Below are positions 7,833 to 18,400 of a DNA stretch of 64,000 nucleotides, in pieces (positions within the stretch are counted from its first letter, which is position 1; each line of letters starts with the position of its first letter). Source of the DNA: Chitinophaga horti. Lineage in GTDB: Bacteria; Bacteroidota; Bacteroidia; Chitinophagales; Chitinophagaceae. Position numbers and translations under genes: made by a program. Location of the stretch: contig NZ_CP107006.1 in the NCBI RefSeq assembly GCF_022867795.2, positions 5,394,001 through 5,458,000 of the forward strand. The letters run 5' to 3'. Under the pieces are notes generated by a model. It had not been told where the DNA came from, ran no database searches, and saw only the letters and a program-made list of their open reading frames with translations.

Positions 7833-9296
7833 ATGAAGAGTATCCTAATAATTGACGATGAAATAAATATCTGTACGCTGCTCAGCAAATTCCTGTCAAA
7901 GCATGGATTTAAAGCTGAGTCTACGATGTCTGGTGCTACAGCCCTCAAAATGCTGAAGGAAAAACCCTACGACCTCATTCTCTGCGATTACAGGCTTAAA
8001 GACACAGACGGCGCTCAGTTACTGAACGACATCCGCCAGATCAGGCCACGTACTGTCGTGATCATCATCACAGGTTACACAGACGTGCGCATTGCGGTGG
8101 ACATGGTGAAGAATGGCGCGTACGACTACATCTCCAAACCACTTTACCCGGACGAGATCCTCGCCCTGGTGCAAAAAGCCCTTTCTCAGGAGCCGGTACC
8201 CTTACGGGAGCCAGTTGCTGCCACTGCACCGGTTAGTGCCGGCCGCGTGGTAGAGGAAGAGAAAGTAGTGGAAGAGGAGAAAACACCGCTCTCGCTCAAA
8301 TCATCTAAACCGAACGATAAATACGTATACGGCAAAAGCCACGCTGCCAAAGAACTGTATCGCCAGATTACCCTGGTGGCCCCTACAGACTATAGTGTGA
8401 TCGTATACGGCGAAACAGGTACCGGTAAAGAATCTGTCGCGAACCTTATTCACCAGAACAGCCAGCGTAAAAACGAACCGTTCGTGGCGCTCGACTGTGG
8501 TAGCCTCTCGAAAGAACTGGCGGCCAGTGAATTGTTCGGCCACGAAAAAGGGTCCTTCACCGGCGCTATCAACACCAAAATCGGTGCTTTTGAACAAGCG
8601 CATGGTGGTACCCTGTTCCTCGACGAGATCGCCAACCTTTCCTACGACATACAGGTAGCCTTGCTGCGTGTGATCCAGGAAAAACAGATCCGCCGCGTGG
8701 GCAGCCTCAAGGAAATTGCGGTGGACGTACGCCTCGTGGTGGCATCCAACGAAAAATTGTCCGAGTCTGTACAGAAAGGGAAGTTCCGTGAAGACCTCTT
8801 CCACCGCTTCAACGAGTTTACTATTTATATTCCGCCATTACGCGAACGCCTCGACGATTTGCCGCAACTGGTAGATACGTTCATGCTGCAGGTATCTCGT
8901 GAGCTGGGCAAACAGCCCATCCCGATTTCCAGCGACGTGTGGGATTGCTTCCGCCGCTACGATTGGCCAGGCAACATCCGTGAGCTGAAAAACGTAATCC
9001 GTCGTGCCTGCCTGCTTACGCCGGCTGACGAAGAAATTGCCGTTGAAACCCTGCCGCTCGAACTGAAAGAAGAGTCGACCCGCGAAAGCTTCTCCTCTTC
9101 CGGCGACGGTATGGAAGAACACGATATGATCACCGACGCCAACGACCTAAAGGCCGTTGCGTTAAAAGCGGAGTACAATAAGATCATTAATGTGCTTAAG
9201 GCGGTGAAGTATAATAAGACCAAAGCTGCCCAGCTGCTGAACATCGACCGTAAAACTTTGTACAACAAACTCAGGCTGCTGAATATTAACTACTAA
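7833..9296 (+). CDS. NtrC-family sigma-54-dependent response regulator
   Basis: The 487-residue protein has a receiver (1-115, Asp52 in CDYRLKDTDG), a Glu/Val-rich linker with a duplicated VVEEEK (139-150), an AAA+ domain and a Fis-type helix-turn-helix at the C terminus (NKTKAAQLLNIDRKTLYNKL). The AAA+ part has Walker A GETGTGKE (193-200), the sigma-54 contact loop as GSFTGA (240-245, a common variant of GAFTGA), Walker B LFLDEI (261-266) and a WPGNIRELKN sensor. It should activate sigma-54 promoters when phosphorylated. The cognate kinase is not in the immediate neighbourhood, and no target promoter was identified. Confidence 0.95.
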   Translation: MKSILIIDDEINICTLLSKFLSKHGFKAESTMSGATALKMLKEKPYDLILCDYRLKDTDGAQLLNDIRQIRPRTVVIIITGYTDVRIAVDMVKNGAYDYISKPLYPDEILALVQKALSQEPVPLREPVAATAPVSAGRVVEEEKVVEEEKTPLSLKSSKPNDKYVYGKSHAAKELYRQITLVAPTDYSVIVYGETGTGKESVANLIHQNSQRKNEPFVALDCGSLSKELAASELFGHEKGSFTGAINTKIGAFEQAHGGTLFLDEIANLSYDIQVALLRVIQEKQIRRVGSLKEIAVDVRLVVASNEKLSESVQKGKFREDLFHRFNEFTIYIPPLRERLDDLPQLVDTFMLQVSRELGKQPIPISSDVWDCFRRYDWPGNIRELKNVIRRACLLTPADEEIAVETLPLELKEESTRESFSSSGDGMEEHDMITDANDLKAVALKAEYNKIINVLKAVKYNKTKAAQLLNIDRKTLYNKLRLLNINY

Positions 9297-9321
9297 GTTA
9301 TTCAAGTCAAAATACCTTCTG

Positions 9322-9356
9322 ACGGGTCTCTGTAAAAAGAGGCCCGTTTGTTTTTT
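9322..9356 (+). terminator. Intrinsic terminator of the NtrC-like gene
   Basis: ACGGGTCTCT at 9322-9331 pairs with AGAGGCCCGT at 9338-9347 (one G-T wobble) and is followed by TTGTTTTTT. Confidence 0.88.
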
Positions 9357-9357
9357 G

Positions 9358-9490
9358 AACCATTCTCAGAACGAACGGTTGACGCTCAAAGTAGGACGGC
9401 GACCCTAAAGATCTCAACTTCTCAAACCATTCCCGAAACGAACGGTTGACGCTCCAAGTAGGACGGCGACCCTAAAGATTTCGACTTCGG
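9358..9490. repeat. 67-bp non-coding tandem duplication
   Basis: Two copies at 9358-9424 and 9425-9490 share AACCATT, ACGAACGGTTGACGCT, AAGTAGGACGGCGACC and CTAAAGAT in the same spacing, with about ten substitutions. No open frame spans them. The remaining 9491-9735 holds nothing I can identify. Confidence 0.85.
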
Positions 9491-9735
9491 CGAACAAGAT
9501 TACTTACCATCCGATGACGGCTGCCGCAACTCCCGCGCGCCGATTTACCCCTGAACTCTCTTCCAATGAGAAAGCTATGTCCCGTTCGAAGAAAAAAGTA
9601 GTAAAGCCTTATCTGTAAAGGGTTTCGAGCATCTTAATGTTATTTGTACACAAAACATTTAAAATAACCGTTTTAAAAGAATAAATATTGTACAAAACAC
9701 ACTAAATACCGCAAACCATTGATTTGCAATAAAAT

Positions 9736-9765
9736 AAGAAAAGCGGCCGGAGATGGCCGCTTTTT
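9736..9765 (-). terminator. Intrinsic terminator of aspA
   Basis: AAAAGCGGCC at 9739-9748 pairs with GGCCGCTTTT at 9755-9764 around a 6-nt loop. On the minus strand it directly follows the aspA stop. Confidence 0.85.
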
Positions 9766-11169
9766 CTACTTATTAATGAATTTCGGGTGAATCATGTTCT
9801 CAAAAGTGAAGATCTCGTCCCACTTTTCCTGGGTGAGTAGTTGCTTCTCCTTCACGGCCAGGTCGTGTACTGACTTCCCGGTTTCCAATGCTTCCCGTGC
9901 AATGGCTGCCGATTGCTCGTACCCGATGATCGGGTTCAGCTGGGTCACAATGCCAATACTTCCCATTACCATGTTGCGGGTATGTTCTGCGTTTGCTGTA
10001 ATACCGACTACACATTTTTCACGCAGGGTGTTGCAGGCGTTGGTCATATATGTGATGGAGGTGAACAGCGCCATCGAGATCACCGGTTCCATGACGTTCA
10101 GTTGTAACTGGCCGCCTTCCGCGCCGAGCGTCACCATCAGGTCGGCACCGATTACGTAAAATGCGGTTTGGTTTACCACTTCCGGGATCACGGGGTTCAC
10201 CTTGCCCGGCATAATGGATGAACCTGGCTGCATCGGTGGCAGGTTTATTTCGTTGAGGCCTGCCCGTGGCCCGGAGGACAACAAGCGTAAGTCATTACAG
10301 ATCTTGGAAATCTTTACGGCCGTACGTTTCAACACACCAGACAGTTGAACATAAGCTCCTGTATCGTATGTTGCCTCTATCAGATCGCCCGCAAGCACCA
10401 GTTCCAGCCCGGTAACGTCGCGCAGGTATTTTGTAACCAGGCCCGCATAACCTTCCGGGGCATTCACACCGGTACCGATAGCCGTAGCACCCATGTTGAT
10501 TTCGGAGATCAGGCGTTTACTGTCCTCAATCCGCGAAAGCTCTTCGTTCAGGTTCGTGGCAAAGGCTCGAAACTCGTCGCCCAGGCTCATCGGAACAGCG
10601 TCCTGTAACTGGGTGCGGCCCATCTTCAGTACGTTCTTAAACTCCTCGCCCTTAACGCCGAACGATTCTGCAAGTTGTTTGATCGACTCGCTGTAAGCCG
10701 TTAGTTTATTGATCAACGCAATCCGGAACGCGGTGGGATAGGCGTCATTCGTAGACTGCGAGCAGTTCACGTGATTGTTCGGGTGGCAATATTTATACTC
10801 GCCCTTCTTTTTGCCCATCATATCCAGCGCCACGTTCGCGATCACCTCGTTAGCGTTCATATTCACCGAAGTGCCGGCGCCTCCCTGTATCAGGTCACTC
10901 AAAAATTGGTCGTCAAAGTCTCCGTTAATCACACGGTCGCTGGCTAAAATAATATGTTCAGCCACCACAGGGTCCAGCGCACCCAGGTCGCGATTAGCCA
11001 TGGCAGCGGCTTTCTTCACATAACCTAACGCCTGTACGAAAAACCTTTCCTTGCCAATCGGGATGCCCGTAATATGAAAATTCTCCAGCGCACGCAGGGT
11101 TTGAATGCCATAATACACATCATCCGGTAATTCCTTCTCTCCTAAAAAATCATGTTCTATCCTTGCCAT
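9766..11169 (-). CDS. aspA: Aspartate ammonia-lyase
   Basis: This 467-residue enzyme belongs to the aspartase/fumarase superfamily and converts L-aspartate to fumarate plus ammonia. It shows the three conserved blocks: GGAGTSVNMNANEV (96-109), HVNCSQSTNDAYPTA (133-147), and the signature GSSIMPGKVNP (316-326) carrying the catalytic-loop Ser318. The start sequence MARIEHDFLGEKELP and the length are typical for AspA rather than FumC, which normally has GSSIMPGKVNPT with a different N terminus. The gene is monocistronic, with its own terminator. It links amino-acid degradation to the TCA cycle. Confidence 0.93.
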   Translation of the reverse strand: MARIEHDFLGEKELPDDVYYGIQTLRALENFHITGIPIGKERFFVQALGYVKKAAAMANRDLGALDPVVAEHIILASDRVINGDFDDQFLSDLIQGGAGTSVNMNANEVIANVALDMMGKKKGEYKYCHPNNHVNCSQSTNDAYPTAFRIALINKLTAYSESIKQLAESFGVKGEEFKNVLKMGRTQLQDAVPMSLGDEFRAFATNLNEELSRIEDSKRLISEINMGATAIGTGVNAPEGYAGLVTKYLRDVTGLELVLAGDLIEATYDTGAYVQLSGVLKRTAVKISKICNDLRLLSSGPRAGLNEINLPPMQPGSSIMPGKVNPVIPEVVNQTAFYVIGADLMVTLGAEGGQLQLNVMEPVISMALFTSITYMTNACNTLREKCVVGITANAEHTRNMVMGSIGIVTQLNPIIGYEQSAAIAREALETGKSVHDLAVKEKQLLTQEKWDEIFTFENMIHPKFINK

Positions 11170-11308
11170 GGTAAATAGTTTAGTGCTAATGAACGGCAGT
11201 TTACACCTTTTTTTGAATTAGAAAGGGGAGCCCGGCAGCAGGCCACTATCGGGCCGCCGTTGCGTCGCACACTTCAGGTGCAGTATCTTTCTTCATCAAT
11301 ATAAAAAG

Positions 11309-11818
11309 CTAAAACATAGCCGCGCCGGTACTCTTCGGGTAATCGAAAAACAGGAAACGTTTAGGGGCGCGGTCAAAGTCCTTCCAGCAATCGGTATCGG
11401 CAGCAATGGCGAATATACCGGCCGTGGGTACGTTATCGATGCGCATTTCTTCCGTCAGGTAATTAGCGAAATCGGTAATGCCAGGGTTATGGGCAAAGAT
11501 GGCCACCTGGTCAAAATCGTCGTCTATCTTGGTAATGACTTTTAAAAAGGTAGAGGCGTAGCAGAGGTAAAGCTCTTCTTCCAGTAAGATCGCCTGCCGT
11601 GGATACTTCCATTCGCGGGCCATGAGCTTAGCGGTAGATCTGGCGCGCTTCGCCGGGCTGGAAATGATTAATTGCGGAACGGTGCCTCTCGCGAGCATGC
11701 GCTCGGCCATTTCGGGCGCGTTTTGTTTGCCCCGTTTATTGAGCGGGCGATCAAAATCATCCATGTCCGGATCGGTCCAGCTGGACTTTGCATGGCGAAC
11801 AAGCAGCAATGTTTTCAT
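11309..11818 (-). CDS. SixA-like histidine phosphatase
   Basis: The 169-residue protein starts MKTLLLVRHAKSSW, with the RHG-type phosphohistidine motif (Arg8-His9) of the histidine phosphatase superfamily. It continues with FDRPLNKRGKQNA and a second catalytic His in AIFAHNPGITDFAN. The short length and the RHAKSSW motif match SixA, the phosphohistidine phosphatase acting on phosphorelay or PTS proteins. I chose the ATG at 11818 over one six codons upstream because the first strand then begins directly. The substrate here is unknown. In this kinase-rich genome a phosphorelay role is plausible but inferred. Confidence 0.85.
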   Translation of the reverse strand: MKTLLLVRHAKSSWTDPDMDDFDRPLNKRGKQNAPEMAERMLARGTVPQLIISSPAKRARSTAKLMAREWKYPRQAILLEEELYLCYASTFLKVITKIDDDFDQVAIFAHNPGITDFANYLTEEMRIDNVPTAGIFAIAADTDCWKDFDRAPKRFLFFDYPKSTGAAMF

Positions 11819-11938
11819 AAAGCGGTGCGAAAACAATTGATAAACAAACAGTTTAGTCTAAAATACGGATTTCACAGAAAGTTAACCCGCAAATGCTTTT
11901 GTTCAACAGCACCGCCGTTGATTTAAGACAGAATTAAC

Positions 11939-11970
11939 ACGAGCGCTGAGTACTTAGTACCCGCGCTCGT
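11939..11970 (-). terminator. Hairpin overlapping the purF stop codon
   Basis: ACGAGCGC at 11939-11946 pairs with GCGCTCGT at 11963-11970, and the loop contains the purF stop codon. The tail is not T-rich on the minus strand, so termination strength is uncertain. Confidence 0.45.
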
Positions 11971-13801
11971 TCTTTCCTTCCATAAAGTTCATGAATGCTT
12001 TGTTCACTACACGATTACCGCCCGGAGTAGGGTAGTTGCCGGTAAAGTACCAGTCGCCCAGGTTGTTGGGACAAGCGTCGTGCAGGCCGTCGATCGATTG
12101 GTAAATCACGTCCACATGGGCGTTAATGCCGGATGGAGTAATGATTTGCGCGATCTTATCGGATATTTCCTGTGTAGTAAAAGGCTTGTAAATGTTACGC
12201 ACCACATTCTGCGCGTGCAGGGTGTTGGTCCTTTCCAGTTCCTTACACAAACCGTATGCTTCCTGCAAAACGTGTTCGCGGCCGGTTTCTTTCAGTAAGG
12301 CAATAGCCGCCTGGAAAGCAACGAAGTCGCCCATCTTGCTCATATCAATGCCGTAACAGTCCGGGTAACGTATTTGCGGGGCAGATGATACTACGATAAT
12401 GCGTTTAGGTCCGAGGCGATCGAGCATTTTAATAATGCTTTCGCGCAGGGTGGTACCGCGAACGATGGAGTCGTCGATCACCACGAGGGTGTCTACGCCC
12501 GGTTGCACCGTTCCGTAAGTAATGTCGTATACGTGCTGCACCATTTCATTACGGCCACTATCCTCCGTAATGAAGGTCCTCATCTTCACATCTTTGATCG
12601 CAATTTTATCGATGCGCACGCGACGGTTCACCATTTCGGTGAGCTTCTCTTCATCAAAATCCTTATCCCAGCTCATGATCCGCTCTACTTTAATGCGGTT
12701 CAGGTACGTTTCCAGGCCTTTGATCAGTCCATAGAAAGCAACTTCGGCGGTGTTAGGAATGAAGGAGAAAATTGTATGACGAAGGTCGTTGTCAATCGCT
12801 TTCAGTACGGTTTCTGACAGGTTACGGCCAAGGTCAGTACGCTCTTTATAAATCTTTTCGTCGTTACCGCGGGAGAAGTAAATACGTTCAAAACTACAGG
12901 CGCGGCGCTCTTTCGGCGTCAATATCTGCTCGATGCTGTAATCCCCATTTTCTTTTACGATCAGCGCGTTACCTGGCATCAGTTCCAGTACTTCGTTTTC
13001 GCCAACGTTAAAGGAAGTGCGGATGGCTGCTCTTTCAGAAGCGGCAACGATCACATCATCATTAATATAGTAATAAGAAGGGCGAATACCGTGTGGATCG
13101 CGAATTACGAAGGAATCGCCGGAGCCGATAAGACCGGCCACGTGGTAACCTCCGTCGAACATAGAGAACGCGTTTTGCAGAATGCTCTTCACGTCCAGGC
13201 CGTTGTCGCGGGTTTCATCTTCCTTCGCGAGAAAGTGATGCACCACTTCAAGCATCGCTGCCAGGTCACTGTTCTTATGAGTGTCGCCAGGAAATACTTT
13301 TACAAAGTTGAACAGCTCGTCCACGTTCACCAGGTTAAAGTTACCTGCCATGGTAAGGTTACGGGCGGGAACCGTGTTGTGGCGTACAAAAGGATGGCAA
13401 AGCTCTTCGTTGTTTTTGCCCTGGGTGGCGTAGCGCAGGTGGCCCATCAGCAATTCGCCCAGGAAGCGAATGTGACCTTTCATCAGGCCAGGGTATTTGG
13501 TAATTTCGGGCTGGTACTTCTCTACCTCTGTAATTTCCTGCCTTATTCTCGCAAAAACGTCGGCGATAGGTTGGTTTGCACTGCTGCGGATGCGATTCAT
13601 GAAAGGCACCCCGGGCTCGGTATGTAATTTTACTGCCGCTACCCCTGCTCCGTCCTGACCACGGTTATGCTGCTTCTCCATCAGGAGGTAAAGCTTGTTG
13701 AGTCCGTAGAAAACCGTTCCATATTTCTGCTGATAATAAGCGAATGGTTTTCTTAATCTTATGAATGCAAGTCCGCACTCATGCTTAATCGCGTCACTCA
13801 T
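11954..13801 (-). CDS. purF: Amidophosphoribosyltransferase
   Basis: The enzyme catalyses the first step of purine synthesis, PRPP plus glutamine to phosphoribosylamine. The 615-residue product has an N-terminal class II glutamine amidotransferase domain (Cys9 in KHECGLAF; QHNRGQDGAG; GHLRYATQG; FVRDPHG-like FVIRDPHGIRP) and a C-terminal phosphoribosyltransferase domain with the PRPP loop VVIDDSIVRGTT. I start at the ATG at 13801, leaving eight residues before the catalytic Cys. Such a leader would have to be removed to free the Cys N terminus, as in the propeptide of B. subtilis PurF. It is longer than typical PurF (about 480-510), with inserts in the glutaminase half seen in the Bacteroidota form. 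Confidence 0.92.
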   Translation of the reverse strand: MSDAIKHECGLAFIRLRKPFAYYQQKYGTVFYGLNKLYLLMEKQHNRGQDGAGVAAVKLHTEPGVPFMNRIRSSANQPIADVFARIRQEITEVEKYQPEITKYPGLMKGHIRFLGELLMGHLRYATQGKNNEELCHPFVRHNTVPARNLTMAGNFNLVNVDELFNFVKVFPGDTHKNSDLAAMLEVVHHFLAKEDETRDNGLDVKSILQNAFSMFDGGYHVAGLIGSGDSFVIRDPHGIRPSYYYINDDVIVAASERAAIRTSFNVGENEVLELMPGNALIVKENGDYSIEQILTPKERRACSFERIYFSRGNDEKIYKERTDLGRNLSETVLKAIDNDLRHTIFSFIPNTAEVAFYGLIKGLETYLNRIKVERIMSWDKDFDEEKLTEMVNRRVRIDKIAIKDVKMRTFITEDSGRNEMVQHVYDITYGTVQPGVDTLVVIDDSIVRGTTLRESIIKMLDRLGPKRIIVVSSAPQIRYPDCYGIDMSKMGDFVAFQAAIALLKETGREHVLQEAYGLCKELERTNTLHAQNVVRNIYKPFTTQEISDKIAQIITPSGINAHVDVIYQSIDGLHDACPNNLGDWYFTGNYPTPGGNRVVNKAFMNFMEGKNERGY

Positions 13802-13896
13802 GCCGTAAAATTGAAGACGCAAAGTTAGTGCAAATTGGGAGCATCGCAATGGACTTTTTGGCGTATTAGGTGGATAGAAGTTGGCGGCCTTAAACG

Positions 13897-13930
13897 GAGA
13901 AAGGAGCACCAGTTACGGTACTCCTTTCTC
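13897..13930 (-). terminator. Hairpin between surA and purF
   Basis: GAGAAAGGAG at 13897-13906 is perfectly complementary to CTCCTTTCTC at 13921-13930. It follows surA on the minus strand. The T tract is stronger on the plus side, so the efficiency on the minus strand is uncertain. Confidence 0.6.
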
Positions 13931-13956
13931 TTTTCTATGTTGATATAAAAAGCTGA

Positions 13957-15339
13957 CTATTGTTTGGCCAGGGCGTTCATCCACTGGGCTACGTTGTTGC
14001 AGTTCTTAAATTCCTGCTCTACATCCACATAAAAAGTAGGGATCTTATCCAGCAACCACTTGTTAAGCGTTTCCGCCTGTTTGATCTTCAGCGCGCGTTC
14101 CTGGATGCGGGCGTAATCGTCCTGCAGGTTTTCGCGGTGAGGCTGGCTGCGGGTTTTCAGGTACACGATACGCATGCCATTTCCGTTACGCTCATCTTTA
14201 TATGCCATTGGTTTAGACAACTCGCCTGGCTTCAAATCATTCAGTGCCAATACGATATCTTTCATGGAAGGGTCATTCAGCTGATCAATCGTAATCAAAG
14301 TAGCACCTGTATTAGGATCGGCGATCATGCCGCCGGTGAACTTGGCATCTGGCAGGTCGCTGTACTTATACACCGCATCAGCAAAAGTTGTTTTGCCTGC
14401 GATGATCGCGCCACGCAAAGAGTCGATCTTTTTAGTAGCGGCGGTCATATCATCGTTTGTTACGTTCGCTTTCAGGAGGATGTGTTGCACGTTCACGTTA
14501 TCACCCTGCCTTCTCAGCATCTTGATGAGGTGATAACCAAATTGCGACTTCACCGGTTGCGATATTTCTCCTTCTTTCAAACGGAAGGCGGCAGACAGGA
14601 AGGTCGGATCCCACATATTTTTGTCGTTACGGTTCAGGGTGTACACGCCACCGTTCTCCTTAACGCCCGGGTCCTCAGAATACAGGCGGGCCAGGGTTCC
14701 GAAGTCGGCGGTGTTACCTTCTGCACGTTTCTTGAAATCCAGCAGTCGCTCTTTCGCATAGCTTTCCATTTCGGTACCGGCTTTCGGGATAATCACGAGT
14801 TGACCAACCTCCAGCTCTGATTCGTAAAACGGTAAGCTATCTTTAGGTATGCGCTCAAAGTTGGTTTTCACCTCTGTAGGTGTCACCTTCACGCTACCCA
14901 CGATTTTGTCGCGCATCGCATCCGCCAGCATTTGCTCACGGATCGGTTCGCGGAAACGTTCACGCAGCTGGTATACTGTATAACCGGTGATCTCCTCCAT
15001 TTTCTGGCGGGTACCGTACACTTGTTCGAAATAACGGATCTGGCTCTCGATACGGCCGGAAACGTCCCCATCGTTTATCGGCAGGGAATCTCGTTCGGCC
15101 TGTAATACCAGTACTTTATGTGCAATGAGGCGTTCCAGTACGCTGCAGCTGGCATTAGCCGGTAAAGGCTGGTCCAGCGCCTGCTTCTGGAAATCTACCA
15201 AACCCGATTCCACTTCGGAACGGAGGATGATTTTATCGCCTACTTTGGCTACGATCTTGTCTACGATGTACCGCGTCTGAGCAGAAGCGGCGCTCGCCAG
15301 GCACAGGGTGGCGGCAGACAGTATCAATAATTTCTTCAT
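13957..15339 (-). CDS. surA: SurA-like periplasmic peptidyl-prolyl isomerase
   Basis: The 460-residue product begins with a signal peptide (MKKLLILSAATLCLASAASA) and a SurA N-terminal chaperone domain (IVDKIVAKVGDKIILRSEVE). Two parvulin-type rotamase domains follow (LEVGQLVIIPKAG...FGYHLIKMLRR and NVQHILLKANVT...). The typical parvulin residues HLIK and QHIL are visible. SurA escorts outer-membrane beta-barrel precursors across the periplasm. The ATG at 15339 places the signal peptide at the N terminus. The gene lies between infB and purF on the same strand but is separated from both by hairpins, so it is probably its own unit. Confidence 0.9.
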   Translation of the reverse strand: MKKLLILSAATLCLASAASAQTRYIVDKIVAKVGDKIILRSEVESGLVDFQKQALDQPLPANASCSVLERLIAHKVLVLQAERDSLPINDGDVSGRIESQIRYFEQVYGTRQKMEEITGYTVYQLRERFREPIREQMLADAMRDKIVGSVKVTPTEVKTNFERIPKDSLPFYESELEVGQLVIIPKAGTEMESYAKERLLDFKKRAEGNTADFGTLARLYSEDPGVKENGGVYTLNRNDKNMWDPTFLSAAFRLKEGEISQPVKSQFGYHLIKMLRRQGDNVNVQHILLKANVTNDDMTAATKKIDSLRGAIIAGKTTFADAVYKYSDLPDAKFTGGMIADPNTGATLITIDQLNDPSMKDIVLALNDLKPGELSKPMAYKDERNGNGMRIVYLKTRSQPHRENLQDDYARIQERALKIKQAETLNKWLLDKIPTFYVDVEQEFKNCNNVAQWMNALAKQ

Positions 15340-15425
15340 ATTTCTCTTGTGAATAACCAAAATAACCAATAAATAATAAGCCCGGCAAAGAGGGGCGGAC
15401 GATTTAACAAAAATTTCGGATTTAG

Positions 15426-15466
15426 AAAGGGCGGAAAGCCTTGTTTATCAAAGCCTCCCGCCCTTT
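15426..15466 (-). terminator. Hairpin after infB
   Basis: AAAGGGCGG at 15426-15434 pairs with CCGCCCTTT at 15458-15466, with further pairing of AAAGCC and a following GGCTTT-like arm inside. It is 21 bp past the infB stop. The tail is weakly T-rich. Confidence 0.65.
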
Positions 15467-15486
15467 TCCTTATGTAAGAACCTGTA

Positions 15487-18400
15487 TTATAATGTTCTCT
15501 TAACTTCCACTTCTTCGAAGCCTTCCACGATGTCGCCGACCCTGATATCATTGTAGTTCCTGATACTAAGACCACACTCCATGTTGGACACCACTTCTTT
15601 CACGTCGTCTTTGTAACGCTTCAGAGAGCCAAGTTCGCCGGTGTATACTACGATACCATCGCGAACCAGGTTAACCCTAGTGTTACGCGCTAAGCGACCA
15701 TCCAGTACGAAACAGCCTGCAACTGTAACCTTGTCGAATTTGTAGGTTTCGCGGATTTCCACGTTGCACACCACTTTCTTTTCGATTTTTGGTTCCAGCA
15801 TGCCTTCCATCGCGCTCTTCAGTTCGTCGATCGCGTCGTAGATGATAGAGTAGGTACGGATCTCGATGTTCTCTTTCTCGGCCAGTTTCGCCGCCTGCAT
15901 AGACGGGCGTACCTGGAAGCCGATCAGCAGTGCATCGGATGCGGTAGCCAGCAGTACGTCGGATTCTGTGATCTGACCAACACCTTTGTGTACTACGCTT
16001 ACTGCAATCTCTTCGGTTGACAGTTTCTGCAGGGAATCGCTCAACGCTTCTACAGAACCATCGAAGTCACCTTTGATGATGAGGTTAAGCTGCTTGAAGT
16101 TTCCGAGTGCCAAACGACGGCCGATCTCGTCGAGGGTGATGTGCTTTTTGGTGCGGATACCCTGCTCACGCACGATCTGTGCACGACGGTTAGCCACATC
16201 TTTTGCTTCACTCTCATCTTCATACATCCTGAACTTCTCACCCGCTTGTGGCGCACCGTTCAAACCGAGGATCTGAACTGGTGAAGAAGGTCCGGCTACT
16301 TCCAAACGCTGACCGCGTTCGTTGAACATAGCCTTGATTTTACCGAAGTGCTGACCAGATACGATGGTGTCGCCCTGCTTCAGGGAACCGTTGGAGATCA
16401 GCAGCGTGGTTACATAACCACGGCCTTTGTCCAGCGATGCTTCGATGATGCTTCCGGAGCCTTCACGGTCTGGGTTAGCTTTCAGTTCGAGCAGTTCCGC
16501 TTCGAGTAATATTTTTTCCAGCAGCAGGTCGATATTCAAACCGCTTTTGGCTGATATTTCCTGGCTCTGGTATTTACCACCCCAGTCTTCTACCAGGAGG
16601 TTCAATTGTGCCAGTTGTTCTTTGATCTTTTCTGGATTGGCGCCGTCTTTATCAATTTTGTTGATAGCGAATACCATCGGCAGGCCTGCAGCCTGTGAGT
16701 GGGAGATCGCTTCCTTCGTTTGAGGCATGATGGCATCATCCGCAGCTACCACGATAACGGCAATGTCGGCCACTTTCGCACCACGGGCACGCATCGCGGT
16801 AAACGCTTCGTGACCAGGTGTATCGAGGAAGGTGAGTTTTTTACCTGTTGCAGTAGTTACCTGGTAAGCACCAATGTGCTGGGTAATACCGCCGGCCTCA
16901 CCAGCTACTACGTTTGCGTTACGAATATAGTCAAGGAGGGAGGTTTTACCATGGTCAACGTGACCCATGATGGTAACGATCGGCGCCCTTGGAACCAGGT
17001 CTGCCGGATCATCTTCTACTTCTTCCTCATCTTGCTCATCAGCATCTTCCAGACCAATAAACTCTACTTCATAACCAAATTCGCCTGCTACCAGTTCAAT
17101 AACTTCGGCATCGAGACGTTGGTTGATGGACACCATGATACCGAGGCCCATACATTTCGAGATTACTTCGGCGAAGCTTACGTCCATGAGGTTGGCCAGT
17201 TCACTTACAGACACAAACTCAGTCACCTGCAGTTTGTTGTCCTCCATACCCTGGTTAGCCATTTGCTCTTCACGAACCTGGCGTTTTTCGCGGCGGCGTG
17301 TTGCTTTGGTGTTTTTACCGCCACGGGTATTACCACCAAGCTTGGCCATGGTTTCCTTGATCTTGTTCTGGATTTCGTTTTTATCGATCTCCTTATCTTC
17401 AGGACGCCTGTTGTCTGGTTGATTGCTACGGAAACCGCCACCTTGACCACCTGGACGGTTACCGAAGTTACCACCCCTGTTAGGTCCACTGTGCGGACGG
17501 TTACCCTGTCCACCAGGTCCCTGGCTACGGTTGTTATTGTTATTACGATTTCCGCCGGGGCCGCCTGGTCCCTGTCCTGGGCCGCGATTACCACCCTGGC
17601 CGCCACCTGGGTTGCGTTCCTGGTATGGGCGGGATTGTCCACCCTGTGGACGAGCGCCACCACCCGGACCGCGATTACCACGGTCTTGCGGGAACTCACC
17701 TGGTTTAATAGGCTCCGGCTTCTTTTCAACGATAATGCGCTTGCGTTTGCGTTTCTCGTTTTCGTTTTGTTTTGCTTTGTTATCGCGACGATCGTTATTC
17801 ACCGGCAGGTTGATTTTACCGATCACTTTAGGTCCGGTAAGTTTCTCTGCCTGGATGTTGGAAATAACTTTTTCGTCGTCGTCGCCACCATCGGTGGAGT
17901 CGTTTTGTTCAGGCGCTTCCTGCTTTTCTGCGGCGGGAGCAACTACTTGCGGAGCCGAAGGCGGTGTGGAAGGCGTTTCTTTTACAACTACCGTTGCGGG
18001 AGTTTGTACGGGGGCTTCTTCAGTTGTTACAGCCACTTTTTCTTTTTTATCTTCTACTACTTCTTCCTTCTTTTCTTTAGCAGGTTCCTGAACGGGCGAT
18101 TTAGGCGCTACTGTTTCAGCAGCGGGTTTAACCGGCTCCGGTTGAGGCTCGGGCTGTGGTTTTTCAGCTGCGGGAGGAGGTGTCGCTACCGGTGGTTCGG
18201 CTGGCGTTTCCTTTTTAGCTGCGGGAGGGGGAGTTGCAGGCTTCCTGTTACGGTTCAGCGCTTCCAGGTCGATTGTTGCCACGACTTTAGGTCCGCTGAT
18301 ACGGGAGGTATCTGCAGGTTTCGCTGGCTCGGCCTTGGTTTCGGCTGCCGGTGGTTCGGGCGTGGGCTCCGGTTGTTTAACCGGTGCTTCTGCCTGGGGA

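Noticed and set aside
9358..9490. CRISPR array
   Set aside because: There are only two copies, they abut without spacers, they have diverged, and no cas genes are present.
13960..14820. Plus-strand 286-codon frame
   Set aside because: It is antisense to surA and no domain is recognisable.
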